64,000 nt of DNA. Origin: Pelagicoccus mobilis (GTDB lineage: Bacteria > Verrucomicrobiota > Verrucomicrobiia > Opitutales > Opitutaceae). The position numbers and the translations under genes were made by a program. The DNA is taken from contig NZ_JAENIL010000024.1 of assembly GCF_016595505.1 (NCBI RefSeq), positions 48,086 to 112,085 on the forward strand, in the 5' to 3' direction. Below are positions 21,501-29,300 of this stretch, one piece after another. Numbering within the stretch: the first letter of the stretch is position 1; each line of letters starts with the position of its first letter. The notes beneath the pieces are model-generated. The model ran no database searches. It was given only the letters and a program-made list of their open reading frames with translations, and was not told where the DNA came from.

Positions 21501-23514
21501 AGCCCAATTGTCGTGGGACGCCTCTACCGATAACATCGGAGTTATCGGATACAGTATTCTACGTGATGGTATACAACTATCCAATACAGTCGGAAATAGT
21601 TTCACCAATTCGAACCTGACCCCTGGGGCAGATCACGATTTCACGGTGGTTGCGTTCGACTTCGCTGGAAACAAGTCCCTGCCTTCAAATGTAGCTAATG
21701 TTGAAGTCCCGACTGATAACCAGCCTCCATCGGTTCCTCAGAACTTGCAAGCTACTGGGGCTTCTCAGACGGAGATCAACCTAACGTGGGATCCATCCAC
21801 TGATGATGGCAGTGTTTCAGAGTACCGGATTTTCCGTGACACAGTACAAGTAGGAACAAGTTCGAATGCCAGCTACACGGACTCCGGTCTCGTCGCGGAC
21901 TCGAGCTATGACTATCAGGTTCAGGCGGTAGACGATACTTCGATCGTTTCGGGACTCTCTGGGGTCGCTCGTGGAACGACTCTACCAGAACCTGAGCCAG
22001 CTCCAGGACCTGGGCCAAACGTTTTGCAGAATCCTGGTTTTGAATCGGGATCTCTGCCGACTTGGAGATTCTACACGAGCGGTTCAGGCGGAGCTTCAGT
22101 TGTTAGTCCTGGATACACGGGTTCCAATGCCGTAAAGCTGACGATCAACTCGAATGCATCGAATATCCAGCTATACCAGAACGATGTCCCTCTCGAGCCC
22201 AACACGGATTACCGACTGACGTTTGCTGCGTATTCGACTTCGGGAAGAGATTTTAGGGTTTCGCTGACCAAGCACTCGTCGCCGTATTCCAATTACGGAA
22301 TCAATCGTGTCCGGAGTTATCTAACTATGGATTGGCAGGTGTTTACGATCGAGTTCACGACTAAGAACTTTAGTTCACCTGTGTCCGATGGCCGCCTCTA
22401 TTTCTGGTTAGGCGACGACGCTAGGGCAGGGGATCGATATTACATCGACGATATCGTTTTGGCTCCCGTGGATTCGGCAGTCGCTCCTGACTCCCAAGCT
22501 CCGAGCGTGCCCGCTGGACTTTCCGCGACGTTGCTGTCGGATTCTCAGGTTCAACTCAACTGGAGCGGTTCTACCGATAACGTAGGCGTGGTTGGGTATA
22601 ATATCTATCGCGATGGAGGACTGATCGGTAATACGTCTACAACCAGCTTTGTTGACTCGGGTCCGGTGCCTGGAAATAGCCACAATTACACTGTAGCGGC
22701 TTATGATCTGGCGGGTAACCAATCGGCTCCATCTAGTGGAGAGACGGTTGTCATTCCAGCACCGAGTCAACCGCCGTCGATCCCGCAAAACCTCGCTGCT
22801 TTGGGGACTTCGCAAACCGAGATTAGCGTGACATGGGATGCATCTACAGATGATGGATCAGTTGTGGAATATCGAGTTTACCGGGACTCAGCCCTCATTG
22901 GTACGAGCTCTTCGACAAGTTACAACGACTCTGGCTTAACGGCGGATACATCGTATCAATATCAAGTTTTGGCAGTTGACGACGAGTCTAACGCTTCTGG
23001 TTTGTCGGATGCGGAAACCGGAACGACTTTGCCCGCTCCGAGCGGCGATCCTGAGCCAAATGCTCTGCAAAATCCAGACTTTGAATCTGGAGCCGTCACC
23101 CCATGGCGATTCTACACAAGTGGATCGGGTGGAGCATCAGTCGTCAGTCCGGGATTCTCTAGCGCCAACGCCGTGCAGGTTGCAGTGAACAACGCGGCAT
23201 CGAATATTCAGCTTTTCCAGAATGACTTGCCGCTTCAGCCAAACACGAATTATCGCCTGACGTTCAATGCGTATTCGAATTCTGGACGCGACTTTAGAGT
23301 GTCGCTTCAGAAGGATTCGTCTCCTTATACGAACTACGGTCTCAACAGGGTGAGAGCCTATCTCACCTCCGGATGGCAAAGTTTCACCATCGAGTTCAAT
23401 ACTCGGAACTTCAGCTCTCCAGTCACGGATGGAAGGCTATCCTTCTGGTTTGCAAACGATGCAAGGGCGGGCGACCGGTACTTCATCGATGATGTCGTGT
23501 TGACCGAGCTGTAA
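15568..23514 (+). CDS. Giant secreted pectate-lyase-fold protein with FN3, LamG and CBM modules
   Basis: 2648 aa. A signal peptide (residues 1 to about 26, hydrophobic core then A-S-V-S-G-Q) predicts export. Residues about 30-505 form a right-handed beta-helix of the pectate-lyase type; the V-L-R-G-E-G-Q segment and the 'asparagine ladder' stretches are visible. Then come FN3 (508, 597), LamG (690-905), FN3 (910, 1003), a CBM4/9-like module (1094), an InlB-type B-repeat (1250), an unassigned region with a ConA-like part (1323-1640), FN3 (1645), LamG (1738), FN3 (1958, 2049), CBM (2148), FN3 (2307, 2400) and CBM (2495-2648). The FN3-FN3-CBM cassette occurs three times. Polysaccharide binding, and perhaps cleavage, is inferred; the catalytic residues and substrate are not identified. 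There is no C-terminal sorting signal. Confidence 0.85.
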   Translation: MLRQCWTSILALGAAAVSFTASVSGQFHWQSLPNFSHAGYKGGGVPLPNDVPTVLTVNPEVGDDTERIQNAIDQVSAMPIQANGYRGAVLLTAGTYEVTTELRIASDGVVLRGEGQDVSVIDFDGSDPFGYALLIGGGSYDDWKTQVPDTIQPITTSFIPIGSYSFAIEDASDYSVGDEIVIWHEAKSAWFESVDQGGVINETPWEFQDNWEDVRYRRIITNIDGHVLTVDAPVFMDLDWSLASLWVYKYDRPAINENIGIEDFTINIVTESESDETQARIAVHWRGADDCWARRVTTRHFWDAGFRFSGAVHCTVEDCSAVEPHSLVGGARRYNFHSNSAQLILFKNCYANNARHAFVTNGHANDSGIVFLDCEAENNITSSECHQRWTTGVLFDSIAFTGEAITPTQNGTVLLLGNRGDAGNAQGWAAANCVAWRCDATANGNRIVLQDPPGSAQNYAIGCLGSISGSYNFPGTIGLVKLVSDVVTWPRSLYEAQIAERAAASSDTTAPAVPGNLDGGNTPDGTITLSWDAISGESDVVFYRIYRDGIAINTTLNTTYVDGDLVPETTYIYSIAAVDHAGNVSGLSGGKTLTTPADYTAPETPQRPTATPSSAFSVDLTWPLSGDDFGLAFYRVYRNGVQIGSTGGTSFSDSGLSAGVTYFYAVRAVDLAGNPSAMSPMILVTTPSAGYDPFLWLGMPFEQETGDSVLDVTDNNNDGLLVGNAMRVANGRFGRALEFNGVSGHVDLGNLDIPSTAMSIAAWIRPDDFGISDARIISKATGTAEDDHIWMLSTISSGGTKLRFRLKTFGSFATSTLVGSTSIPVGGWTHVAATYDGATMRIYINGVLDGSMPRVGNVFEDTTVSATIGNHPFGGKAFDGLIDDVRIYRRALSGADVLAALNESVNSTGTTDSENPSVPSSLTAIRLSETQAQLSWSAATDNVGVLGYIVTRDGVEIGSTAGTSFVDHGLEPFSIHEYSIVAFDSSGNQSLGSNLAVIDTSSSNQPPTTPQNLVVAGVSQTEIGLSWDPSVDDGAVTGYRIFRDSLLIGTAATTSYTDSGLAGNSSYQYQVQAVDDDVLFSTLSAAVTGMTFAPPPNALQEPGFETSTMLPWRFYTSGSGNASLTSPGYSGNNAAKLTINTTASNIQFYQNDVPLEPNTEYRLTFAAYSSSGRDLRVSLQKNKSPYTNYGLNRARAYLTQEWQTFTIDFTTKNFYSPVEDGRFYFWLGSDAKGGDRYFIDDVVLSPLTASNGAIDVNVSGLGSVAKSPDQLAYQAGQQVTLTATPNSGWVFDRWSGDLDSTDNPLSVTVAGDLSATAVFTPVDGSAVFDIWYGDSQKFGIRGIPQAQINILGSVVIPDQIESLSYALNGVPKGALSMGPDENIRLARPGDFNVEIPFPDLQDGLNVVTVTATGIGGAQYSKDISVNVLINNVWPLPYTVNWSQASTIDDVAQVVDGKWELVPSGVKVVESHYDRLIAIGDIDWTDYEVTVPITVHGYDPQDAPLEPLVGIMLRWDGHGQVGTEQPGTEWRPIGAMGVHGWYEEGARGGHHFQIFETGTDKFPGYPGMTLPLETTYIFKMRVETTSADGPGLYHYKVWPLGQAEPSEWGITRQAEEGLSKGSMMLVAHYVEATFGNVIVNKLSEDTDAPTAPHNLQGSILSGGEVYLSWPESTDNTGIAYYQIVRNAIPFAQSSTTNFTDDTVIPGNSFRYRVLAVDLDGNFSDSSNEVVYGFGSPPIVDTDLWLGLGFEETGGALAYDRSENGNDGVLSSGVLRSTAGKFGRGIELGVGSGQVDLGTMDIPSTAFTMSAWIKPDSFNVLDARILSKASSDSEEDHLWMLSTFLGSGGVKARVRIKTDIIGTQTLVGNTNLIAGEWTHLAASYDGNWIRLYVNGAFDSAIAMSGDLVQDVSVPAAIGNQPHGGKGFDGLIDDVQIHLRRLSDAEIVALQSASVTPVNPNDTEPPTSPGSLTASLISDTRAQLSWDASTDNIGVIGYSILRDGIQLSNTVGNSFTNSNLTPGADHDFTVVAFDFAGNKSLPSNVANVEVPTDNQPPSVPQNLQATGASQTEINLTWDPSTDDGSVSEYRIFRDTVQVGTSSNASYTDSGLVADSSYDYQVQAVDDTSIVSGLSGVARGTTLPEPEPAPGPGPNVLQNPGFESGSLPTWRFYTSGSGGASVVSPGYTGSNAVKLTINSNASNIQLYQNDVPLEPNTDYRLTFAAYSTSGRDFRVSLTKHSSPYSNYGINRVRSYLTMDWQVFTIEFTTKNFSSPVSDGRLYFWLGDDARAGDRYYIDDIVLAPVDSAVAPDSQAPSVPAGLSATLLSDSQVQLNWSGSTDNVGVVGYNIYRDGGLIGNTSTTSFVDSGPVPGNSHNYTVAAYDLAGNQSAPSSGETVVIPAPSQPPSIPQNLAALGTSQTEISVTWDASTDDGSVVEYRVYRDSALIGTSSSTSYNDSGLTADTSYQYQVLAVDDESNASGLSDAETGTTLPAPSGDPEPNALQNPDFESGAVTPWRFYTSGSGGASVVSPGFSSANAVQVAVNNAASNIQLFQNDLPLQPNTNYRLTFNAYSNSGRDFRVSLQKDSSPYTNYGLNRVRAYLTSGWQSFTIEFNTRNFSSPVTDGRLSFWFANDARAGDRYFIDDVVLTEL

Positions 23515-23713
23515 TCCCGTAAAACTGCACGATTAGTCAGTGAATCCACTATTTTCCCCTAAAACCTCTCCGAGCCGCTGTACAGGGCTCTAAACGTCAC
23601 TACTGTTTGACCTTATTCTGTACGAAACCCGCAACTCTTTCCACGGATACCTTTGGCTATCTCGATGATGGCGACGAACTGTGCCGTGGTTGAATCCAAC
23701 CCTCCTATGTTCC

Positions 23714-24592
23714 ATGAGCAATAAGACAGAGAATTCTCAAGATTACCTCAACCTATCGACTAACACCCGCGAGGTTGCGGTGGCGCGAGACACGGCGGAG
23801 TCCTACATGGAGCATCTTTTTGAGGTGCCCGGATATTTCTCCCGGCTCGACGCTGAGCTGTTCGCTCATTGCTGCAGGGAGCAGCATGATTTGGGGGTTG
23901 AGGGCGATCTCTTGGAGATAGGCGTGTGGTACGGTCGCTCTGCAGTTTTGCTAGGTTTTCTCAAATTTGGTTCTGAGCAATTGCATGTAAACGACTTGTT
24001 CGGGCAGCTTCCGAAGACGGAAACGGGGCGAAGCGAACTCGAGCAAGCGGGGCCAATTAAATTGCCGACAACGGATGACTTTCTTGGCCACTACCTGAGG
24101 TATCACGACTCAAACCCTGTGATTCATCGTGGCCCGTCTACGGAGGTTAGGGACGATCTTGCGAAGGGGACCTACCGGTTCATTCACATTGACGGAAGCC
24201 ACACCCAGGAGGCCGTGGCGCACGACATCAAACTCGCACGTGAGCTTTTGAAGGAAGGTGGCATCATCGTGTTCGACGATTATTCCAATACCGACCACCT
24301 TGGGGTGGCCGCGGCGCTTTGGCCCGCTCTGGCCGAGAGCGATATCGCTCCGTTTGCGGCGACGCCGTCTAAGCTGTATGCGACTTTGGGCCTCCAGCAG
24401 GCGGGGGAATACAGGCAGGATTTGCTCTCGTGGGCGAATCAGCACGACTTGCTCGTACGGGAGCAAACGGTTAATAACTCGAAACTGCTTTCATTGCGGA
24501 CAAAGTTCAATCGAGTGAATTGGATAGCGAACCGGATCAAACGGTCTCTGCCCAATCGGCTAAGGCGTATGGTCGCAGCTGAGCGTTTTTGA
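23714..24592 (+). CDS. Class I SAM-dependent methyltransferase (Methyltransf_24/TylF-like)
   Basis: About 292 aa from the ATG at 23714; an in-frame GTG at 23681 would add 11 residues that do not look conserved. L-L-E-I-G-V-W-Y-G-R-S is the SAM-binding loop typical of Methyltransf_24/TylF proteins. F-I-H-I-D-G-S-H followed by G-G-I-I-V-F-D-D-Y supplies the acidic, metal-binding end of the fold. Family members methylate sugars, cephalosporin-type hydroxyls or lipopolysaccharide components; the substrate here is unknown, though the nearby sugar cluster makes glycan O-methylation plausible. The C-terminal tail is basic (K-R-S-L-P-N-R-L-R-R). The gene is followed by the nested hairpins at 24601-24719. 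Confidence 0.8.
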   Translation: MSNKTENSQDYLNLSTNTREVAVARDTAESYMEHLFEVPGYFSRLDAELFAHCCREQHDLGVEGDLLEIGVWYGRSAVLLGFLKFGSEQLHVNDLFGQLPKTETGRSELEQAGPIKLPTTDDFLGHYLRYHDSNPVIHRGPSTEVRDDLAKGTYRFIHIDGSHTQEAVAHDIKLARELLKEGGIIVFDDYSNTDHLGVAAALWPALAESDIAPFAATPSKLYATLGLQQAGEYRQDLLSWANQHDLLVREQTVNNSKLLSLRTKFNRVNWIANRIKRSLPNRLRRMVAAERF

Positions 24593-24600
24593 GATTAGAA

Positions 24601-24719
24601 CCCATCGTTTCGGGCGGTTCATATTTGTATTCATGAGCCGTTACCAGTTCTCGTTTTAGAACCAACTGAAAATACAATGAACCGCCTCCGGGCGGTTTTT
24701 TCGTACCTGAAACCGATGG
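24601..24719 (+). promoter_or_regulatory. Nested inverted repeats with alternative pairing (attenuator-like)
   Basis: GGCGGTTCAT (24613-24622) is the exact complement of 24677-24686, and TGTATT (24626-24631) complements 24671-24676, giving a 16-bp stem with a 3-nt bulge. That pairing uses the same bases (24680-24686) that form the left arm of the terminator hairpin at 24680-24701. An outer arm, CCATCGTTT (24602-24610), pairs with 24711-24719 with one mismatch. Mutually exclusive anti-terminator and terminator folds are therefore possible in the leader region upstream of the 2-hydroxyglutarate oxidase gene. Confidence 0.45.
24680..24701 (+). terminator. Rho-independent terminator
   Basis: AACCGCC, loop TCCG, GGCGGTT, followed by an uninterrupted T-tract (24696-24701). 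This is a canonical intrinsic terminator for the methyltransferase transcript ending at 24592, 133 nt before the next gene. Confidence 0.85.
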
Positions 24720-24834
24720 TTCCAGGGAATGCTCTTTTTAGCTGCGTTCCTACTCGGTACTGGGACTTCAAGAAGATATGAATAAATGCGATGGGGTGTT
24801 TGCTTCAACGCCGAGCCTATAATAAAATAAGATC

Positions 24835-26109
24835 ATGCAAACGCAGACCGTGTGTCAAAAGCCTGAGTCAAATACTGTCGAGCAACAGACGAGAACGAGA
24901 GGGACTAGAACCTATGACTTAATTGTGGTGGGTGGCGGAATCGTGGGATTGGCCACTGCTATGAAGGTATTGGAGGATATGCCTCAGGCACGCGTCGCGC
25001 TGCTCGAGAAGGAGTCGAGTCTGGCGAGTCATCAGACCGGGAACAATAGCGGCGTGATTCACTCCGGACTCTATTACAAACCGGGTTCGCTTAAAGCTCA
25101 ACACTGTCGCGAAGGCTATGAGTCCTTGATTTCATTTTGCCGTGAAGAGGGGATCAAGCATGACATTTGCGGCAAAGTCGTGGTGGCGACTGAGGAGTCG
25201 CAGCTTCCGTGGTTGGACGAGCTGTTAAGCCGGGGGCAGGCCAATGGCCTCGACGGTATCCGTAAGTTGGATGCGGATGGTATTCGGGAAATCGAGCCTC
25301 ATTGCGCGGGGATCAAGGGACTCTTTGTTCCGCAAACCGGCATTGTCGACTACAAGGAGGTTTCTCGTAAATACGCGGAACGCGTACGATCGGCCGGTGG
25401 TGAGATAAGGCTTGATACCCGAGTGGTTGCAATCGAGCGCTCCTCGAACGGGCTGATTGAAATTGCTTCGGAAAACGAGACCTTCAGTTCGAAACTGCTG
25501 GTGGCTTGTGGCGGACTCCATGCGGACCGGCTCGCGATGCTGACAGAGCGCGATTTGCCTCTTCGCATTACCCCGTTTCGAGGGGAGTACTATACTCTCA
25601 AAAAATCAGCTTATAGTTTGGTGAACAACCTTATCTATCCGGTGCCTGATCCGGCGTTCCCGTTTCTCGGTGTACACTTCACACGTATGATTCATGGAGG
25701 CGTCGAGTGTGGGCCAAATGCAGTGTTTGCCTTTGCCAGGGAAGGTTATCGCAAAACCGACATTAGCTTGCGAGATACTTGGAGTGCTCTCAGCTGGCCT
25801 GGTTTCAGGAAGGTCGCTGGTAAGTACTGGAGAACGGGCCTCGGCGAGTTTTACCGGTCATTTAGCAAATCCGCCTTTGTGCATGCTCTCCAGCGTTTGG
25901 TGCCGGAGATCACGGAAGATTGCCTCGAGCCCGGCGGCGCAGGCGTGAGAGCCCAAGCCTGCAGTGTTGAAGGGCAGTTGATAGACGACTTCAGCATCAT
26001 GGAGTCCAAAGGTGTGATTCACGTATGCAACTCGCCATCCCCCGCGGCGACCGCCTCGATTTCGATCGGAGCCTCGATCGCAAAAATGGCGGAACGCCAG
26101 TTGTCGTAG
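24835..26109 (+). CDS. lhgO: L-2-hydroxyglutarate oxidase
   Basis: FAD-dependent oxidoreductase of the DAO superfamily that oxidises L-2-hydroxyglutarate to 2-oxoglutarate, feeding electrons to the membrane quinone pool in characterised homologues. The dinucleotide-binding motif D-L-I-V-V-G-G-G-I-V-G-L-A-T-A starts near residue 28. H-Q-T-G-N-N-S-G-V-I-H-S-G-L-Y-Y is the family signature, R-G-E-Y-Y lies mid-protein, and the FAD end motif with S-P-A-A-T-A-S is C-terminal. The 424 aa include an N-terminal extension of about 27 polar residues compared with typical LhgO, so a later start is possible, although no better start codon is evident. A TATAAT at 24818-24823 lies only 11 nt upstream of the ATG. 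Confidence 0.92.
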   Translation: MQTQTVCQKPESNTVEQQTRTRGTRTYDLIVVGGGIVGLATAMKVLEDMPQARVALLEKESSLASHQTGNNSGVIHSGLYYKPGSLKAQHCREGYESLISFCREEGIKHDICGKVVVATEESQLPWLDELLSRGQANGLDGIRKLDADGIREIEPHCAGIKGLFVPQTGIVDYKEVSRKYAERVRSAGGEIRLDTRVVAIERSSNGLIEIASENETFSSKLLVACGGLHADRLAMLTERDLPLRITPFRGEYYTLKKSAYSLVNNLIYPVPDPAFPFLGVHFTRMIHGGVECGPNAVFAFAREGYRKTDISLRDTWSALSWPGFRKVAGKYWRTGLGEFYRSFSKSAFVHALQRLVPEITEDCLEPGGAGVRAQACSVEGQLIDDFSIMESKGVIHVCNSPSPAATASISIGASIAKMAERQLS

Positions 26110-26343
26110 GTTTTCGTTAGAGCGGCCTGTTAGGTCAAAGCCTAAAACGTCATTGTATTAGCTATGTGCTGACGAAGCACTGTGCGTATTTTTCGGACGC
26201 TAGTGGGTGCGTTCGTATGAAGAGATCTGTGCAGGCATTCTGTGTTCAAAACAGGTGAAACTATAACCCTATGTATACCTATTATGTAATATATTAATTC
26301 TCAGTCTAACCATCTCGTTGTATCCATTAATCCAACTGTTACT

Positions 26344-29300
26344 ATGATTAAAATACGAAATCTAACTCTCACCGGTGTGTTTGCGTTTGGGATCTTTGCA
26401 AATTCAGGCTCATCTATCGAATTCACATTCTACAGCGACACAGGCGATCTCCTCTCTACTGTAGATGATCAAGGGGGATCTATCGGCACTTTCGCCGAAG
26501 AACGCGTTAGGCCGGGTTTGCCTGGCTTGTTGCGGCACGAAGACCGATTAACGGTTGAGGACCCTGAGTGGATAGAGTCTCGGTCATTTATCGCTTACGC
26601 TTCGGATAGGGCCGTGACTAGCTCGAGCGCGGTTGCAGAGCTATTCTTTGATAGTTACGAAGGGGGGGCTGTTCTAGGATTGTGCAACATTGATTTGAAG
26701 ATGGCTCAGGGGTACCTTCGAGAGGAGAATCGTAGTTCAGTGGGTGGCGACGGATTTATTGAGTTTATGGTCGATCGGGATGTATCGTTTTCCGTCGTTG
26801 GACATCTGAGTACTACTATGCTTGACCGAGATGAAGTAGAGGCGGAGATCCTCGCAGAGGTAACCCCTTCGGATTGGGCGATCGGAGGGACTTTTGGAGA
26901 GTTTATTGATTATCTGTTTCCAGAATACTTGTTGTACAACGAGTACCACGGTGATTCCTCCCGGCGAAGTCGAGTCCGCTACACCGGTAGCACTGAAATT
27001 ACTCAACGTATTGCCTATGGTCCTCACTCTGGTGGCGGACTGACTTACGGCGTCTTAAAAGCTGGAACCAAATATCGACTCAGACTGGCGGCTATTGTGC
27101 GAAGCAATGATCCATTGAAAGTAAGTGCAGAAGGTGAAATTTGGATACAGTTTGGCGAGCCCCGAGGTTCATTTCCTCCGATTGTTACGAAGACTTCTAA
27201 TGAGGATGGGAATTCGATTATCAAAAATGGCGGTTTTGAATCGAACGATTCATCGTGGGAATTTGATTCAGGTGTGGATGAACGCGATCCGAGCTCTGCT
27301 GGAAATGCGATTTCGATGCTGGCTTGTCCGGGAATTGAATCTAAGGGTGCGATGGTCTTGTGGAAGCCTCCGTATACAGAAGGAGCAAAATTGTGGCAGA
27401 GGGACATTAGCTTGGAACCAAATACTGAATACGAACTTCGGTTTGCCGCTTATTCCTACAAGGGGAGGGGAATGTGGATTTCCTTATACCAAGATGGAAA
27501 GCCTGATGTCTCCTATGGCATCGAAAGGCAATTGTTCAGTCTAAAGGATAGATGGAAGACGTATCGTATCGCATTCAAAACAGGTGGGAGCGGTCAGGTG
27601 ATTGACGATGCGGTTCTATGCTTCGGGATCGATGATCCTCCAGCCCTTCGATATTTGGAATTAACCTACTTAGACAACATTCAGATTGTTCCCAAGGGTA
27701 CTCCGCTGCCTGAGAGTGACGAGGAAGAGGAGGAACCTGATTCCAGCGAGATTCCTCAGCTTGCGCTTGGTCCAAATTTGATCAGAAATGGAGACTTCAG
27801 TGTTGGTAGGGAGAACTGGATTACATCGGTGGCTGGAATTCTCGATCCAATTGGTGGATACTTTGAGCTGTTCTCTGGTTTCGGCACTGACTGGCTTGGG
27901 CTTCTTGTCAACGCCTGGGATCCTGATCTGCTGTACTACGTATCGCAATCAGGAATTAGCTTGAAGCCAAATACTGACTACCGCTTGGTCTTTATGGCGG
28001 ATGCGACTGATTGGTCACCCAATCCGAGTATTGGGGATTTGAGTGATATGCGAGTCTCTGTATTCAAGGAGTCGGCACCAGGCGTTAACTATGGGCTTGA
28101 TGAACATCAGGTTTCGTTGACTGGGGCAAATATGGCGATTGTGCAAGGAATGAGAGTCTTCACGGTCGAGTTTACTTCGAGCGGATTTACGGAAGAAGTT
28201 GATGACGCTTGTCTGCAGTTTTCCTTCGCCTCTGGCGTACCTGACCATGTGCTTTATCTCCTGGATGAGGTGGGACTCTTCGAAGTGACTCCAGTCGATA
28301 GTGAGCCGGAGCCGCAGGAAGATTTAATGCCAATTGGTCCGAATCTTGTTTCGAATGGAGGCTTCGAATACGGAATGTCCTTTTGGGGCTACTACCAGTT
28401 TCCTGGTCACAATGGGAGCAGCTATCCGGCGGGAGTGTATACGGGAGTGGATCCTCATGGACGATTGACCTTCAAAATGGACTCCAGCACTGCGAGGGAG
28501 AACATGCAGCTCTATCAGTACGGAATCTCGTTGGAACCCTATTGTAAGTACCGTTTGTCGTTTGCCGCTCGCTCTCGGGCAGGGCAGGATGTTCGTGTAA
28601 ATCTGACTAAGCACTTTAGTCCCTACACCAACTACGGATTAAGAAACGTGAAGGTGGATCTTGTCGATGAAGAGGAAGACGGCCTGCGATTGTATACGGT
28701 GGATTTTGAGACGAGAGGCTTTTCCTCCCGTGTTGTAGACGCGCGTCTTTGGTTTTCCTTTTCTTCTGAAATTGTTGGTGACGCCTTTTACGAAATTGAT
28801 TCTGTCAGTCTGCATAAACTAGGTGAGAAAGGCGAAACCGAACCTGAGCCCAGTGATGATGAGAAGAATAATATCGTTGAAGATGGTGATTTTGATATTA
28901 TCCTTGGTAAATGGAGCTTCGTTGTCGATGGAGGGGGAAGTGCTCGAATTAGGAGTCCCGGATATCTAGGGTCTAGCGGCTATGCTCATTTGTATTTTGA
29001 TCAGTATAAAATGACGAATGCCCAGCTTTTCCAGTATGGATTGTCATTGGATCCTGATACTGAATACGTACTGCGGTTTGCTGCTAAATCGAATACGGGA
29101 AACGATATGCGCGTTTCGCTATCTAAGCATACGACGCCCTACACGAATTACGGGTTGAATCGTCGCCACATTGATCTTTCGACTGGTTGGAAGGAGTTCG
29201 AAATCCCTTTCACTACAAAAGGGTTCGGCTCAAGCGTTTCAGATGCTCGGCTCTACTTTTGGTTCGCTGACGATGTAGAGCCGTGGGATCAATATTGCAT

